Notes: generated by a model from the sequence alone, not told the origin. A DNA stretch of 6,699 nt from Candidatus Zhuqueibacterota bacterium (GCA_013361015.1 JABWAN010000312.1:1-6699), one strand, 5' to 3'; shown: positions 1-6,629, numbered from the stretch's first letter. Program-made: numbers and translations.

Positions 1-141
1 CTGCAAACCACGCCCGCAGTTGTCAAAGCCGGCGCTGATGTGCTTGTGGCCGGCACTTCAATCTTCGGCGCGAAAGACATTAGCGCTGCTTGTGCGGCAT
101 TGAAAGAAGCCGCCTGGAATGCGACATTGGTGGAGGTGTAG
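1..141 (+). CDS. rpe: Ribulose-phosphate 3-epimerase, C-terminal end (5' truncated by window edge)
   Basis: Frame 1 is open from the window edge to TAG at 139-141, giving 46 residues. It contains the run VKAGADVLVAGTSIFGAKD, which matches the last beta-alpha unit of the TIM-barrel pentose-5-phosphate 3-epimerases. In that family the AGxxxxVAGSxIF segment helps bind the substrate phosphate. The enzyme interconverts ribulose 5-phosphate and xylulose 5-phosphate in the cytoplasm, in the pentose phosphate or Calvin cycle. The end at about 27 residues past the VAGTSIF motif fits the usual family length. The stop is 94 bases before the next gene on the same strand, with no clear hairpin terminator between them. 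It looks like an ordinary core gene bordering the accessory genes that follow. Confidence 0.85.
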   Translation: MQTTPAVVKAGADVLVAGTSIFGAKDISAACAALKEAAWNATLVEV

Positions 142-235
142 TCCAAGCCGTTCGTCGATCGTGAAAAAGGGATAGGGAATGGGCAAGAACGATTTTGGGG
201 GGAGACTTGACGATCAAATTGGGTGAAAATATCGT

Positions 236-3200
236 ATGGCCGCTGCTCCGCAAAAGAAAACTTTCTCACAAAAAATTTCAAAACCCGCAATTACTCGGCG
301 AAATGCTTCCTTTCTGCGTTCCCCGCGGCTGCTGTGGTTCGCACTTGCCCTACTGCTCTTCGGACTCTTCACGCTCCTCGCTCATCGCCAAGCCCCGCGA
401 CCCGATCCCTTTCAACCCGTGCAAGCTTTTAGCTGGGATTGGTGGCAATATCCCCTCGAACGCAACGCGTTCAAACGCCTACCGGTGATCACTTCGCATT
501 TGAACGACGTCTTTGCTCTGCCCAACTCAGAAAAAGTTTGGGCCGTGGGAGATGATGGGATGATCGTGCATAGCGAAGATGGAGGCGAGACATGGTTGCA
601 GCAGGAGGTGGATTGGAAGGAGGCGGATAGCCAGTTCACGCAAGCTTCACTGAAAGAAGAGCAACGACAAATCCAACCAGACTCGGCGTCTGATCCAAAA
701 CAAAGAACGGTATTTATCGATGACCAAGTCGGGACACTCCAATCTGGCGAAGGAATGTTTGGTTTAGCTCAAGCGTTCAAAACTGCTGGGGTTGCTTCGC
801 TTTGGAAGGATCGCAATAGTTTTAAATCAATCTTTTTCATAGACGAAGACAATGGTTGGATAGTGGGTTCTGCCGGCACAATTTTGAATACAACAAACGG
901 TGGCGCAAAGTGGCAAACTCAGGAAAGTAGAACAACAAGCGACTTTTATTCCGTTCATTTCGTGAATGCCACGACCGGCTGGGCTGTGGGTGATGATGGA
1001 ACGATTCTCTCGACGAACAATGGCGGCGCGACTTGGCAGGCACAAACGAGCGGAACAACGAGTTCGATTATGTCCGTTCATTTCGTGAATGCCACAACCG
1101 GATGGGCTGTGTGTGGTGATGAATATAGAAGTGAAGTAACGATTCTCGTGACAAAAAATGGCGGTACGACTTGGCAGGAGCAAGTGAGTGGCACGAGAAG
1201 CTGGCTTCTCTCCGTTCATTTCGTGAATGCCACGACTGGTTGGGTCGTCGGTGAACACGGAACAATTCTCACAACCCGCGATAGCGGCGCGACATGGCAA
1301 GCACAGGCGAGTGGGCGAAAAAGTGAGCTTGAATCTATTCACTTCGTGAATGCCATGACCGGTTGGGCTGTGGGGGATGGTGGAACGATTCTCACGACCC
1401 GCGATAGCGGCGCGACATGGCAAGCGCAGGCGAGTGTGACAAGAAGTTGGCTTCACGCTGTTCATTTCGTAGATGCCATGACCGGCTGGGCTGTAGGTGG
1501 TTACTTTCCTTTGGAAGTAATGATTCTAGTAACAAGCAATGGCGGCGTAACTTGGAAAACGCAGACGAGTGGGACAATGGGCCCGCTAAATGCTGTTCAT
1601 TTCATTAATCCCACGACCGGTTGGGCTGTTGGCGTTACTTTACTCAACGAAACAACGATTCTCGTGACGAACAATGGCGGCGCGACTTGGCAGGCGCAGA
1701 CGAGTGGAATATCAAGTTCGCTTAATTCTGTTCATTTCGTGAATGCCACGACCGGCTGGGCTGTGGGTGATGATGGAACGATTCTCTCGACGAACAATGG
1801 CGGCGCGACTTGGCAGGCGCAGACGAGTGGAATATCAAGTTCGCTTAATTCCGTTCATTTCGTGAATGCTACGACCGGCTGGGCTGTGGGTTCTGGTGGA
1901 ACGATTCTCGTGACAAGCAATGGCGGTGCGACTTGGCAAGTGCAGACGAGTGGGACAACGAACGGGTTTAATTCTGTTCATTTCGTGAATGCCACGACCG
2001 GCTGGGCTGTGGGTGATAAAGGAACGATTCTCGCGACAAACAATGGCGGCACGACTTGGCAAGCGCAGACGAGTAGAACAGAGAGTTGGCTTTCTCACGT
2101 TTTTTTCGTGAGTGCTGCGACTGGCTGGGCCGTAGGAGGTTACGGCACTATTCTATCTACTAAAGATGGCGGCCAAACGTGGAACCCTATAAAATACTCC
2201 CGCTCTTTCGCCCCATGGTATTACCTCACCTGGTTTTTCATCGCTCCGCTTTTATACCTCGCTTTCAGAAAACCCAAGCCCATTGAAGCAGAGCAGAAAA
2301 CCGTGGCGGATATGCTCGTGTCGGATCGGCCCATTGCCGCGGGCGATCCAGATCCGTTGGAGTTCAATAGCATTGCGCGTGGGCTGTCGCGGTTTTTGCG
2401 CAATGAGAACACGCAGCCGCCGCTCACCATCGCCATCACCGGTGAATGGGGCAGCGGCAAAAGCTCGCTTATGAACTTGCTCAAGGCCGATCTCGAGCGC
2501 TACGGCTTTCGGCCCGTGTGGTTCAATGCCTGGCATCATCAAAAAGAAGAACATCTGCTCGCGGCGCTGCTGCAAAACATTCGCAAGCAAGCCGTTCCGA
2601 GTTTGTGGCATCGCGGCGGCCTCGTTTTTCGCAGCCGACTGTTGTGGGAAAGAACGCGGCGCTATTGGGCGCTCGCATTGTTGCTGCTCGCGCTGTTTTC
2701 ATTCGCGGTCGGTTATTTTGTGGTCGATCATCCGAACCGCATGCACCAAGCTTGGGAACAGGCCGGAGAAATTGAAAAGGACTTGTTCGCTTTTTTGTTT
2801 TCAAAAACGGCACCCGACTCGGCCTCGTCGCCACAAAATGCGGAGCGCGTTGAAAGCGCCAAAGATGAAAAAGAAAAGCGCGTTTCATTTTTTACTTTGC
2901 TCTTGAGCACGCTCGGCTCGCTGTTTGTGCTCTGGCGTTGGCTGCGCGCGTTCGGCGTTGATCCCGCAAGTTTGATGGCCTCGATTTCCGACAAGGCTCG
3001 GCTGCGCGATCTCAAAGCGCAAATGGGTTTTCGCCACGACTTCGCGCGCGAGTTCAGTGAAGTCACGGTCGCGCTCAATCCGCGCACCATGCTGATTTTG
3101 ATCGACGACCTCGACCGCTGCCGTCCCGAAAATGTTTTGGAAGTGCTCGAAGCCGTGAACTTTCTCGTCTCCTCCGGCGATTGCTTTGTGGTGATGGGAC

Positions 3201-4252
3201 TCGATCTCACGCGCGTGGAGCGTTGCGTGGGCTTGGGCTTCAAAGACGTGGCGGAAGAGTTGGTGGATGATCCGGCACAAGAGGCGAACAAAGATGTCGG
3301 CAAATCGCGCAGAGAGAAATTTGCGCGGCAATATTTGGAGAAGCTCATCAACATCGAAGTGCCGGTGCCGCAACCACAAGCGCAGCAATCGCAATACTTG
3401 ATCGTACCGCCGGAGCCGATTGCGCCGAGACCGCTCACGTGGTGGCAAAACTTATTTCAAGTCAGCGCGCCGATTGTGCGCAAAGTCGCGCCAGTGCTGT
3501 TGGTCGCGGGAGTACTGATTGGCAGCACGTGGTTCAGCGTGAAGTATTTTTCTCCACAGCGAGAAGAGCCGAGCGCAACGACGGCCGCGCCGGCAACGAC
3601 GCAGTCTCCAACTGCTTCAAATCAACCAACGCCTTCAACGCCAATTACATCTTCACCGCGACGCGATACGCCCGCCGACAGCGCGCGCGGCTCGGGCGAG
3701 TTGATTCAACCGCAGAAGGAGCCAGCTTCATTCGCGTTCGTGTATATCGCGCTCGCAATCATGATCGGTCTCGGCATTTGGCGCTTGTCCATTCCCACTG
3801 ATCTTGTTGTGAAAGACTCGCCGGAGTTTATCGACGCGCTGAAGATTTGGCATCCGCTGCTCATCGCCAAACGCAACACCCCGCGCTCGGTGAAACGCTT
3901 CGTCAATCGCGTGCGCTATTTTGCCATGCGGCAATCGTCGGAGACGGAAGAGAAAAGTGTTTGGCAAAAGCTTGCGGTTTGGGCGGGATTCAAACAGAAG
4001 GAAGAAGCGAAGCAGGTTGAGGCAGTGCCGGAGTCAATCTTGGTGGCGTTGAGTGCGATTCATCATTATGAGCCAGAGTTACTGGATAAGGTTGATGAAA
4101 TGGCAGACGGCGCTCACATTGCAGTCGAAGTAAAAGCCGTTGCTTTACGCCAAGCAATTAGAGATCATATTGAGAAATTCGGCAACTGGCCGCCCAGTGA
4201 TGAAGACAAAGCACTGCTGGTGAAAATTTCAGCCGGAGTTCAGGTCAATTAG
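236..4252 (+). CDS. Membrane KAP-family P-loop NTPase with N-terminal 12-repeat Ycf48/BNR-like beta-propeller
   Basis: The protein has 1338 residues. A lysine/arginine-rich N-terminus precedes membrane segment TM1 (about 32-49). Residues 89-655 hold twelve propeller repeats with the core TGWAVGDDGTILSTNNGGATW; an acidic/polar insert at about 126-195 separates repeat 1 from repeats 2-12. TM2 is at 661-678. The KAP NTPase follows: Walker A GEWGSGKSS (736-744), WFNAWHH (762-768), TM3 (811-830) and TM4 (884-903) inserted between the Walker motifs, Walker B LILIDDLDRC (953-962), VVMGLDL (985-991), TM5 (about 1084-1104), a Ser/Thr/Pro-rich loop (about 1106-1160), TM6 (1166-1186), and the C-terminal KAP motif PRSVKRFVN (1216-1224). 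Positive-inside charges place the propeller outside the cytoplasm and the NTPase inside. KAP proteins include the phage-exclusion protein PifA, but the role here is inferred. ATG 236 is the start because an in-frame TGA lies at 224-226; GGGTGA at 221-226 is at most a weak ribosome site. Confidence 0.92.
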   Translation: MAAAPQKKTFSQKISKPAITRRNASFLRSPRLLWFALALLLFGLFTLLAHRQAPRPDPFQPVQAFSWDWWQYPLERNAFKRLPVITSHLNDVFALPNSEKVWAVGDDGMIVHSEDGGETWLQQEVDWKEADSQFTQASLKEEQRQIQPDSASDPKQRTVFIDDQVGTLQSGEGMFGLAQAFKTAGVASLWKDRNSFKSIFFIDEDNGWIVGSAGTILNTTNGGAKWQTQESRTTSDFYSVHFVNATTGWAVGDDGTILSTNNGGATWQAQTSGTTSSIMSVHFVNATTGWAVCGDEYRSEVTILVTKNGGTTWQEQVSGTRSWLLSVHFVNATTGWVVGEHGTILTTRDSGATWQAQASGRKSELESIHFVNAMTGWAVGDGGTILTTRDSGATWQAQASVTRSWLHAVHFVDAMTGWAVGGYFPLEVMILVTSNGGVTWKTQTSGTMGPLNAVHFINPTTGWAVGVTLLNETTILVTNNGGATWQAQTSGISSSLNSVHFVNATTGWAVGDDGTILSTNNGGATWQAQTSGISSSLNSVHFVNATTGWAVGSGGTILVTSNGGATWQVQTSGTTNGFNSVHFVNATTGWAVGDKGTILATNNGGTTWQAQTSRTESWLSHVFFVSAATGWAVGGYGTILSTKDGGQTWNPIKYSRSFAPWYYLTWFFIAPLLYLAFRKPKPIEAEQKTVADMLVSDRPIAAGDPDPLEFNSIARGLSRFLRNENTQPPLTIAITGEWGSGKSSLMNLLKADLERYGFRPVWFNAWHHQKEEHLLAALLQNIRKQAVPSLWHRGGLVFRSRLLWERTRRYWALALLLLALFSFAVGYFVVDHPNRMHQAWEQAGEIEKDLFAFLFSKTAPDSASSPQNAERVESAKDEKEKRVSFFTLLLSTLGSLFVLWRWLRAFGVDPASLMASISDKARLRDLKAQMGFRHDFAREFSEVTVALNPRTMLILIDDLDRCRPENVLEVLEAVNFLVSSGDCFVVMGLDLTRVERCVGLGFKDVAEELVDDPAQEANKDVGKSRREKFARQYLEKLINIEVPVPQPQAQQSQYLIVPPEPIAPRPLTWWQNLFQVSAPIVRKVAPVLLVAGVLIGSTWFSVKYFSPQREEPSATTAAPATTQSPTASNQPTPSTPITSSPRRDTPADSARGSGELIQPQKEPASFAFVYIALAIMIGLGIWRLSIPTDLVVKDSPEFIDALKIWHPLLIAKRNTPRSVKRFVNRVRYFAMRQSSETEEKSVWQKLAVWAGFKQKEEAKQVEAVPESILVALSAIHHYEPELLDKVDEMADGAHIAVEVKAVALRQAIRDHIEKFGNWPPSDEDKALLVKISAGVQVN
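953..1818 (+). repeat. 89-bp perfect repeat shared by distant propeller units 3 and 9
   Basis: Bases 953-1041 and 1730-1818 are identical over 89 bases although they are 777 bases apart and separated by more diverged units. The shared block runs from GTTCATTTCG to GACTTGGCAGGC. Identity between non-adjacent units suggests gene conversion or a multi-unit duplication, not simple neighbour copying. Confidence 0.88.
1666..1891 (+). repeat. Near-perfect tandem duplication of one 123-bp unit
   Basis: Bases 1666-1768 and 1789-1891 match at 101 of 103 positions at an offset of exactly 123. The two differences (1729 T versus 1852 C, and 1747 C versus 1870 T) are both silent, in Ser and Ala codons. 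Identity ends abruptly where the second copy changes from GGTGATGAT to GGTTCTGGT. This is the youngest-looking duplication in the array. Confidence 0.9.
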
Positions 4253-4328
4253 ATGGCGAGTCGGAGCTGCATGGAAAGACTATTGGCAGCCGATGGTTCC
4301 CCCCTTCTAACTCATCAAAGTCATTGTT

Positions 4329-4453
4329 ATGCTATTATCTTTGTGGCACAGACTAAATGCTAGTCGCGCACTAGGAAAACAATTTGGCCAGTTTTTTTTT
4401 CTGAGGCAGTAATTGAGCGTGCTACACAGGGCTACATTGAGCCGTATTGTCAA
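4329..4453 (+). other. Likely missing 5' part of the NACHT gene, interrupted at a T9 tract
   Basis: The NACHT reading frame is open upstream of GTG 4454 back to TAG 4361-4363 and reads as plausible protein (SEAVIERATQGYIEPYCQ just before the GTG), yet it contains no ATG, GTG or TTG there. In another frame, ATG 4329 opens MLLSLWHRLNASRALGKQFG and runs into nine Ts at 4392-4400, then stops at TAA 4410-4412. A -1 slip on the T run, or one additional T, joins the two into a continuous frame giving about 577 residues. No good ribosome site is visible before 4329 or before 4454. The options are a sequencing or assembly error, transcriptional slippage, programmed frameshifting or a real disruption. 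Confidence 0.55.
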
Positions 4454-6061
4454 GTGCTCGATCCTTCCACGGCAGAAGAACCTCGTCTCGTTTTTTCTCC
4501 CCGAGAAAACCTTTTTGAAGTCATTGACAGCATTCTCAGCCATCCCGCTGAACATCGCTATTTGATCATGCTTGCCGATGCAGGTATGGGTAAAACTGCA
4601 TTCCTGTTAAACTACTACGTCCGTCATCGGCGAAAGCGAAGGCGTCGATACGAGTTGGCGCTTGTGCCGTTAGGCATTCCAAATGCGGACAAGTATATCG
4701 AGCAGATTGAGAACAAGCCCGATACAGTTCTCTTCCTAGATGCGTTTGATGAAGATACGCTTGCTATAGTTGATCATGCTGCACGTTTGCGTGATTTACT
4801 AATGTTGACACGTAATTTTAGCCGCGTATTGATCACCTGCCGCAAGCAATTTTTTCCGAAAGAAGAGGAAATTCCTCGAGAAACCGGTATTGTAAGAGTA
4901 GGGCCACTGGCAGCCGGTGAAAATGCAGAATATGTTTTTCACAAACTCTATCTATCACCTTTTACAGATGTACAAGCAAAGGCTTATCTTAGACAGCGTT
5001 TTCCCATCTGGCAATTTCGTCGCCGCAAACTAGCACAGATGATGATAGAAAATATCCCGGAGCTCAAAGCGCGGCCCATGTTGCTCGCCTACATTGAAGA
5101 TCTTGTGTATACCGAGCCTGCGATCAAGTATTCGATCGAACTTTATGAGATGCTGGTGGAAGCTTGGTTAGCACGTGAGGAATCTAAAGTCTATGGACTC
5201 AGGAAAGAACAATTAAGCCAGTTCTCAGAAAGCTTGGCAGTTGATTTATATATCAACCGTGAGCATCGGGGTGCTGAACGTATTCCGCGTGAAGAGTTGG
5301 CTGTGCTTGCGAAAGAATGGGGCATTCCGCTTGAAGATTGGCAGTTAAGCGGAAGATCACTACTTAATCGCGACGCTGAGGGTAATTACAAGTTCGCACA
5401 TCGCTCAGTAATGGAGTATCTGTTCGTAAGGCGAGCTATTAAAAACGAGAAGGCCCGCAAGAAAGTGGAGTGGACTGATCAGATGAAGGTATTCTTACGG
5501 GAGATGGTACGAAAATGTGTAGCAGAGCAGAAGCTGATTCCTTTTAGACTAACTCCAGCCCGTTCCATATCACTTCGATCCGATCCGTGCCTAAACTTGA
5601 AAGCTGAAGATTTAAGCATACGCTTAAAGCAGTTAGATTTTTATGATACTAAAATGAACACGGCAGGAAAGGGGCTGATTGCTCAACTTGAAGTTTTAGG
5701 TCAGCCAGGTGTGGAATTAGTTGTCGATTTTGAAACCGGTTTAATGTGGCAAAAGTCGGGTTCAGATAGTTCTATGCCCTACAAGGGCGCTGAAAAACAT
5801 TTGTGCAAATTAAACCAACAGAACTGGGGAGGCTATGACGATTGGCGGATACCTACCATCGAAGAAGCTATGTCGCTCATAACACCTATCAAAAGTTGCA
5901 AACTCTATCATAGTCCAATATTTTCTGATCTGCAACGAGTCATTTGGACTTCGGATAAAATTAACGCTAGGACCCCATGGGTTGTTGCGTTCGATCCAGC
6001 CACTTGTTATACTGTCAGTAGCGATTTCAGTTATTATGTTCGCTTTGTGCGTAGCGGGTAG
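4454..6061 (+). CDS. NACHT-type NTPase with C-terminal DUF1566 (C-type-lectin-fold) domain
   Basis: Residue numbers count from GTG 4454 (535 residues); the true start is probably upstream across the T9 tract. The NACHT core has Walker A ADAGMGKTA (41-49), Walker B VLFLDAFDED (92-101) with the extra acidic pair typical of NACHT proteins, sensor VLITCR (125-130), and the helical motif FAHRSVMEYLF (314-324), equivalent to the FxHxxFxEY motif of STAND NTPases. Residues about 420-535 form a DUF1566-like domain: TGLMWQKSGS (428-437), GGYDDWRIPTIEEAMSL (459-475), VIWTSDK (496-502) and a final YYVRFVRSG. No signal peptide or membrane segment is seen, so it is probably cytoplasmic. STAND NTPases normally oligomerise when a C-terminal sensor binds a ligand. 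No classical effector domain is visible at the N-terminus, so the output is unknown. It is lower in GC than the upstream KAP region, suggesting a separate origin. Confidence 0.88.
   Translation: MLDPSTAEEPRLVFSPRENLFEVIDSILSHPAEHRYLIMLADAGMGKTAFLLNYYVRHRRKRRRRYELALVPLGIPNADKYIEQIENKPDTVLFLDAFDEDTLAIVDHAARLRDLLMLTRNFSRVLITCRKQFFPKEEEIPRETGIVRVGPLAAGENAEYVFHKLYLSPFTDVQAKAYLRQRFPIWQFRRRKLAQMMIENIPELKARPMLLAYIEDLVYTEPAIKYSIELYEMLVEAWLAREESKVYGLRKEQLSQFSESLAVDLYINREHRGAERIPREELAVLAKEWGIPLEDWQLSGRSLLNRDAEGNYKFAHRSVMEYLFVRRAIKNEKARKKVEWTDQMKVFLREMVRKCVAEQKLIPFRLTPARSISLRSDPCLNLKAEDLSIRLKQLDFYDTKMNTAGKGLIAQLEVLGQPGVELVVDFETGLMWQKSGSDSSMPYKGAEKHLCKLNQQNWGGYDDWRIPTIEEAMSLITPIKSCKLYHSPIFSDLQRVIWTSDKINARTPWVVAFDPATCYTVSSDFSYYVRFVRSG
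5990..6046 (+). other. Candidate DGR-type variable region at the end of the DUF1566 domain
   Basis: Of the 19 codons from TTC 5990 to TTT 6044, 18 end in C or T (only CCA 5996 does not). They encode mostly F, D, A, T, Y, S and V, residues 513-531. Adenine-directed mutagenesis of AAC/AAT template codons in diversity-generating retroelements leaves NNY codons of this kind. DUF1566/C-type-lectin-fold C-termini are known DGR targets, with variability in the segment before the final YVRxVR. No reverse transcriptase, Avd gene or template repeat is in this window, so this rests on codon pattern and domain family. Confidence 0.4.
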
Positions 6062-6098
6062 AAAACGATCGGCGGGGATTCGCATCAATTGAAGAGAA

Positions 6099-6230
6099 TC
6101 AAAATTCAATCCATGCGAGTTGAGATTTATATTTGCACGCCCACTCGGTTTCAGTGAGAATATCTTCAAAGCCAATGAGAAAGGGTGCGCTATCGTCGTC
6201 CATCAGGTGCGCCTTGAATTTGAAGGCGAA
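6099..6230 (-). pseudogene. In-frame continuation beyond the stop of the DUF5678-like gene; probable 3' remnant
   Basis: Directly after TAA (6233-6231) of the minus-strand gene the same frame stays open for 43 codons to TGA at 6101-6099. The peptide looks coding: FAFKFKAHLMDDDSAPFLIG, then FEDILTETEW, ending in AWIEF. The simplest reading is that the upstream gene once continued through this stretch and TAA 6231-6233 is a nonsense mutation, or that a deletion joined two genes. The PFLIGFEDIL segment loosely recalls the C-terminal GxxDxL region of retropepsin-like aspartyl proteases, which I recall as frequent neighbours of DUF5678 genes. That link is tentative. It converges on the NACHT gene, with 37 bases between their stop codons. 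Confidence 0.45.
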
Positions 6231-6545
6231 TTAATCGAAGATAAACGCCTTGCGATAAAAACTCCAAATCAATCCTGGTTTGAAAATGGAGATTGACCCG
6301 TGTAGACATGTATACCCCCTCTCAGCAAATACGACGGGAAAATGCGTTTTGCCGGTTTTTGTCTCAGCCGCTTTGCGAACGTCTGAGATAATCTTTCCAG
6401 AGGCGACCACTTGTTTATCAACTACTGCCACCCAAAGATTTGGATAGGCTGCGGCAATTTCTGCAATATGCGTGTTTGCCCAATCATTGTCCTCCCAATA
6501 CTCTCGTGGCGTTGGAGGAACAGGCGGAAAGGCTTGATTTGGCAT
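6231..6545 (-). CDS. DUF5678-like small protein, possibly truncated
   Basis: The product has 104 residues. Its centre, with ANTHIAEIAAAYPNLWVAVV followed by DKQVVASGKIISDVRKAAE and FPVVFAERG, fits the DUF5678 pattern of a short alpha-beta domain with a conserved P-x-x-W-V-A-V strand and a following VVxxG turn. The function of this family is not known. ATG 6545-6543 is preferred because GGGAG at 6558-6554 lies 8 bases upstream; ATG 6560 would add five residues but has a poorer ribosome site. After the domain (from about residue 77) the sequence continues as HGSISIFKPGLIWSFYRKAF, unlike a normal DUF5678 end, and stops at TAA. The frame then resumes for 43 more codons, so the 3' part may be a fused or interrupted remnant of a second gene. 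Confidence 0.6.
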   Translation of the reverse strand: MPNQAFPPVPPTPREYWEDNDWANTHIAEIAAAYPNLWVAVVDKQVVASGKIISDVRKAAETKTGKTHFPVVFAERGYTCLHGSISIFKPGLIWSFYRKAFIFD

Positions 6546-6558
6546 GTTCGTATCTCCC
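6546..6558 (-). promoter_or_regulatory. Ribosome binding site deciding the DUF5678-like start
   Basis: On the minus strand GGGAG (6558-6554) is followed by an 8-base spacer and ATG at 6545. It is the clearest Shine-Dalgarno site for an annotated gene in the window and favours this start over the upstream in-frame ATG at 6560. Confidence 0.5.
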
Positions 6559-6610
6559 ATACTATTTTGCCCGTTTGAACGCACGCAAAGTAAGCATAGA
6601 TTCGTAACGC

Positions 6611-6629
6611 TGCAATAAGAATTATTGCA
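6611..6629. repeat. Perfect 8-bp inverted repeat with 3-base loop
   Basis: TGCAATAA, GAA, TTATTGCA: both arms match perfectly. On the minus strand it overlaps the TAA of the possible partial gene to the right (stop at 6624-6622) and lies about 65 bases upstream of the DUF5678-like start. It has no following T run, so it is not a standard intrinsic terminator. It could be an operator, an RNA hairpin or chance. Confidence 0.4.

Larger units (their letters stand above)
821..2196 (+). repeat. Tandem array of 11 propeller-coding repeats, basic unit 123 bp (41 codons)
   Basis: Units start at 821, 944, 1067, 1205, 1328, 1451, 1586, 1721, 1844, 1967 and 2090, each beginning at the codons for the xxSVHFVN strand. 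Most units are exactly 123 bases. Three are longer (138, 135 and 135 bases, starting 1067, 1451 and 1586) because of 4-5 extra codons in the loop after GWAV. A diverged twelfth unit lies upstream at about 500-625. The array keeps frame throughout, so it encodes complete blades. Similarity is strong at the DNA level as well as the protein level, pointing to recent expansion or continuing homogenisation. Confidence 0.93.

Noticed and set aside
207..235. Promoter-like TTGACG, 17-base spacer, TATCGT directly before the KAP gene
   Set aside because: The -10 would abut ATG 236 and place the transcription start inside the coding sequence, and no alternative downstream start fits the protein, so it is probably coincidental.
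827..1465. Long minus-strand open frame of 212 codons opposite the propeller repeats
   Set aside because: It is a mirror of the 123-base coding repeat on the + strand, has a repetitive Cys/His/Arg-rich composition and resembles no protein family.
2728..3438. Minus-strand open frame of 236 codons, and another at 2885-3448, opposite the KAP domain
   Set aside because: Both lie wholly over the well-supported KAP coding sequence; their translations are Ser/Arg-rich and featureless, as expected of antisense shadows.
4253..4363. 36-codon open frame starting at ATG directly after the KAP stop
   Set aside because: It has no family resemblance or hydrophobic pattern and overlaps the likely 5' part of the NACHT gene in another frame.
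4376..4400. Terminator-like AAAAC / GTTTT hairpin followed by Ts between the two large genes
   Set aside because: The stem is only five mostly A-T pairs with a ten-base loop, too weak for an intrinsic terminator. The T run is better explained as part of the NACHT 5' coding region.
6077..6100. Nested palindrome GATTC-gca-TCAATTGA-aga-GAATC between the convergent genes
   Set aside because: The arms are short and A-T rich with no T tract, so I could not support a terminator or a binding site.
6185..6304. 39-codon minus-strand frame beginning MSTRVNLHFQ with a strong GAGAGGGGG ribosome-site-like sequence
   Set aside because: It overlaps the DUF5678-like gene in another frame and ends quickly. 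The frame used by the longer gene and its continuation gives a more protein-like sequence. It may be a relic of an overlapping start of a lost neighbour.
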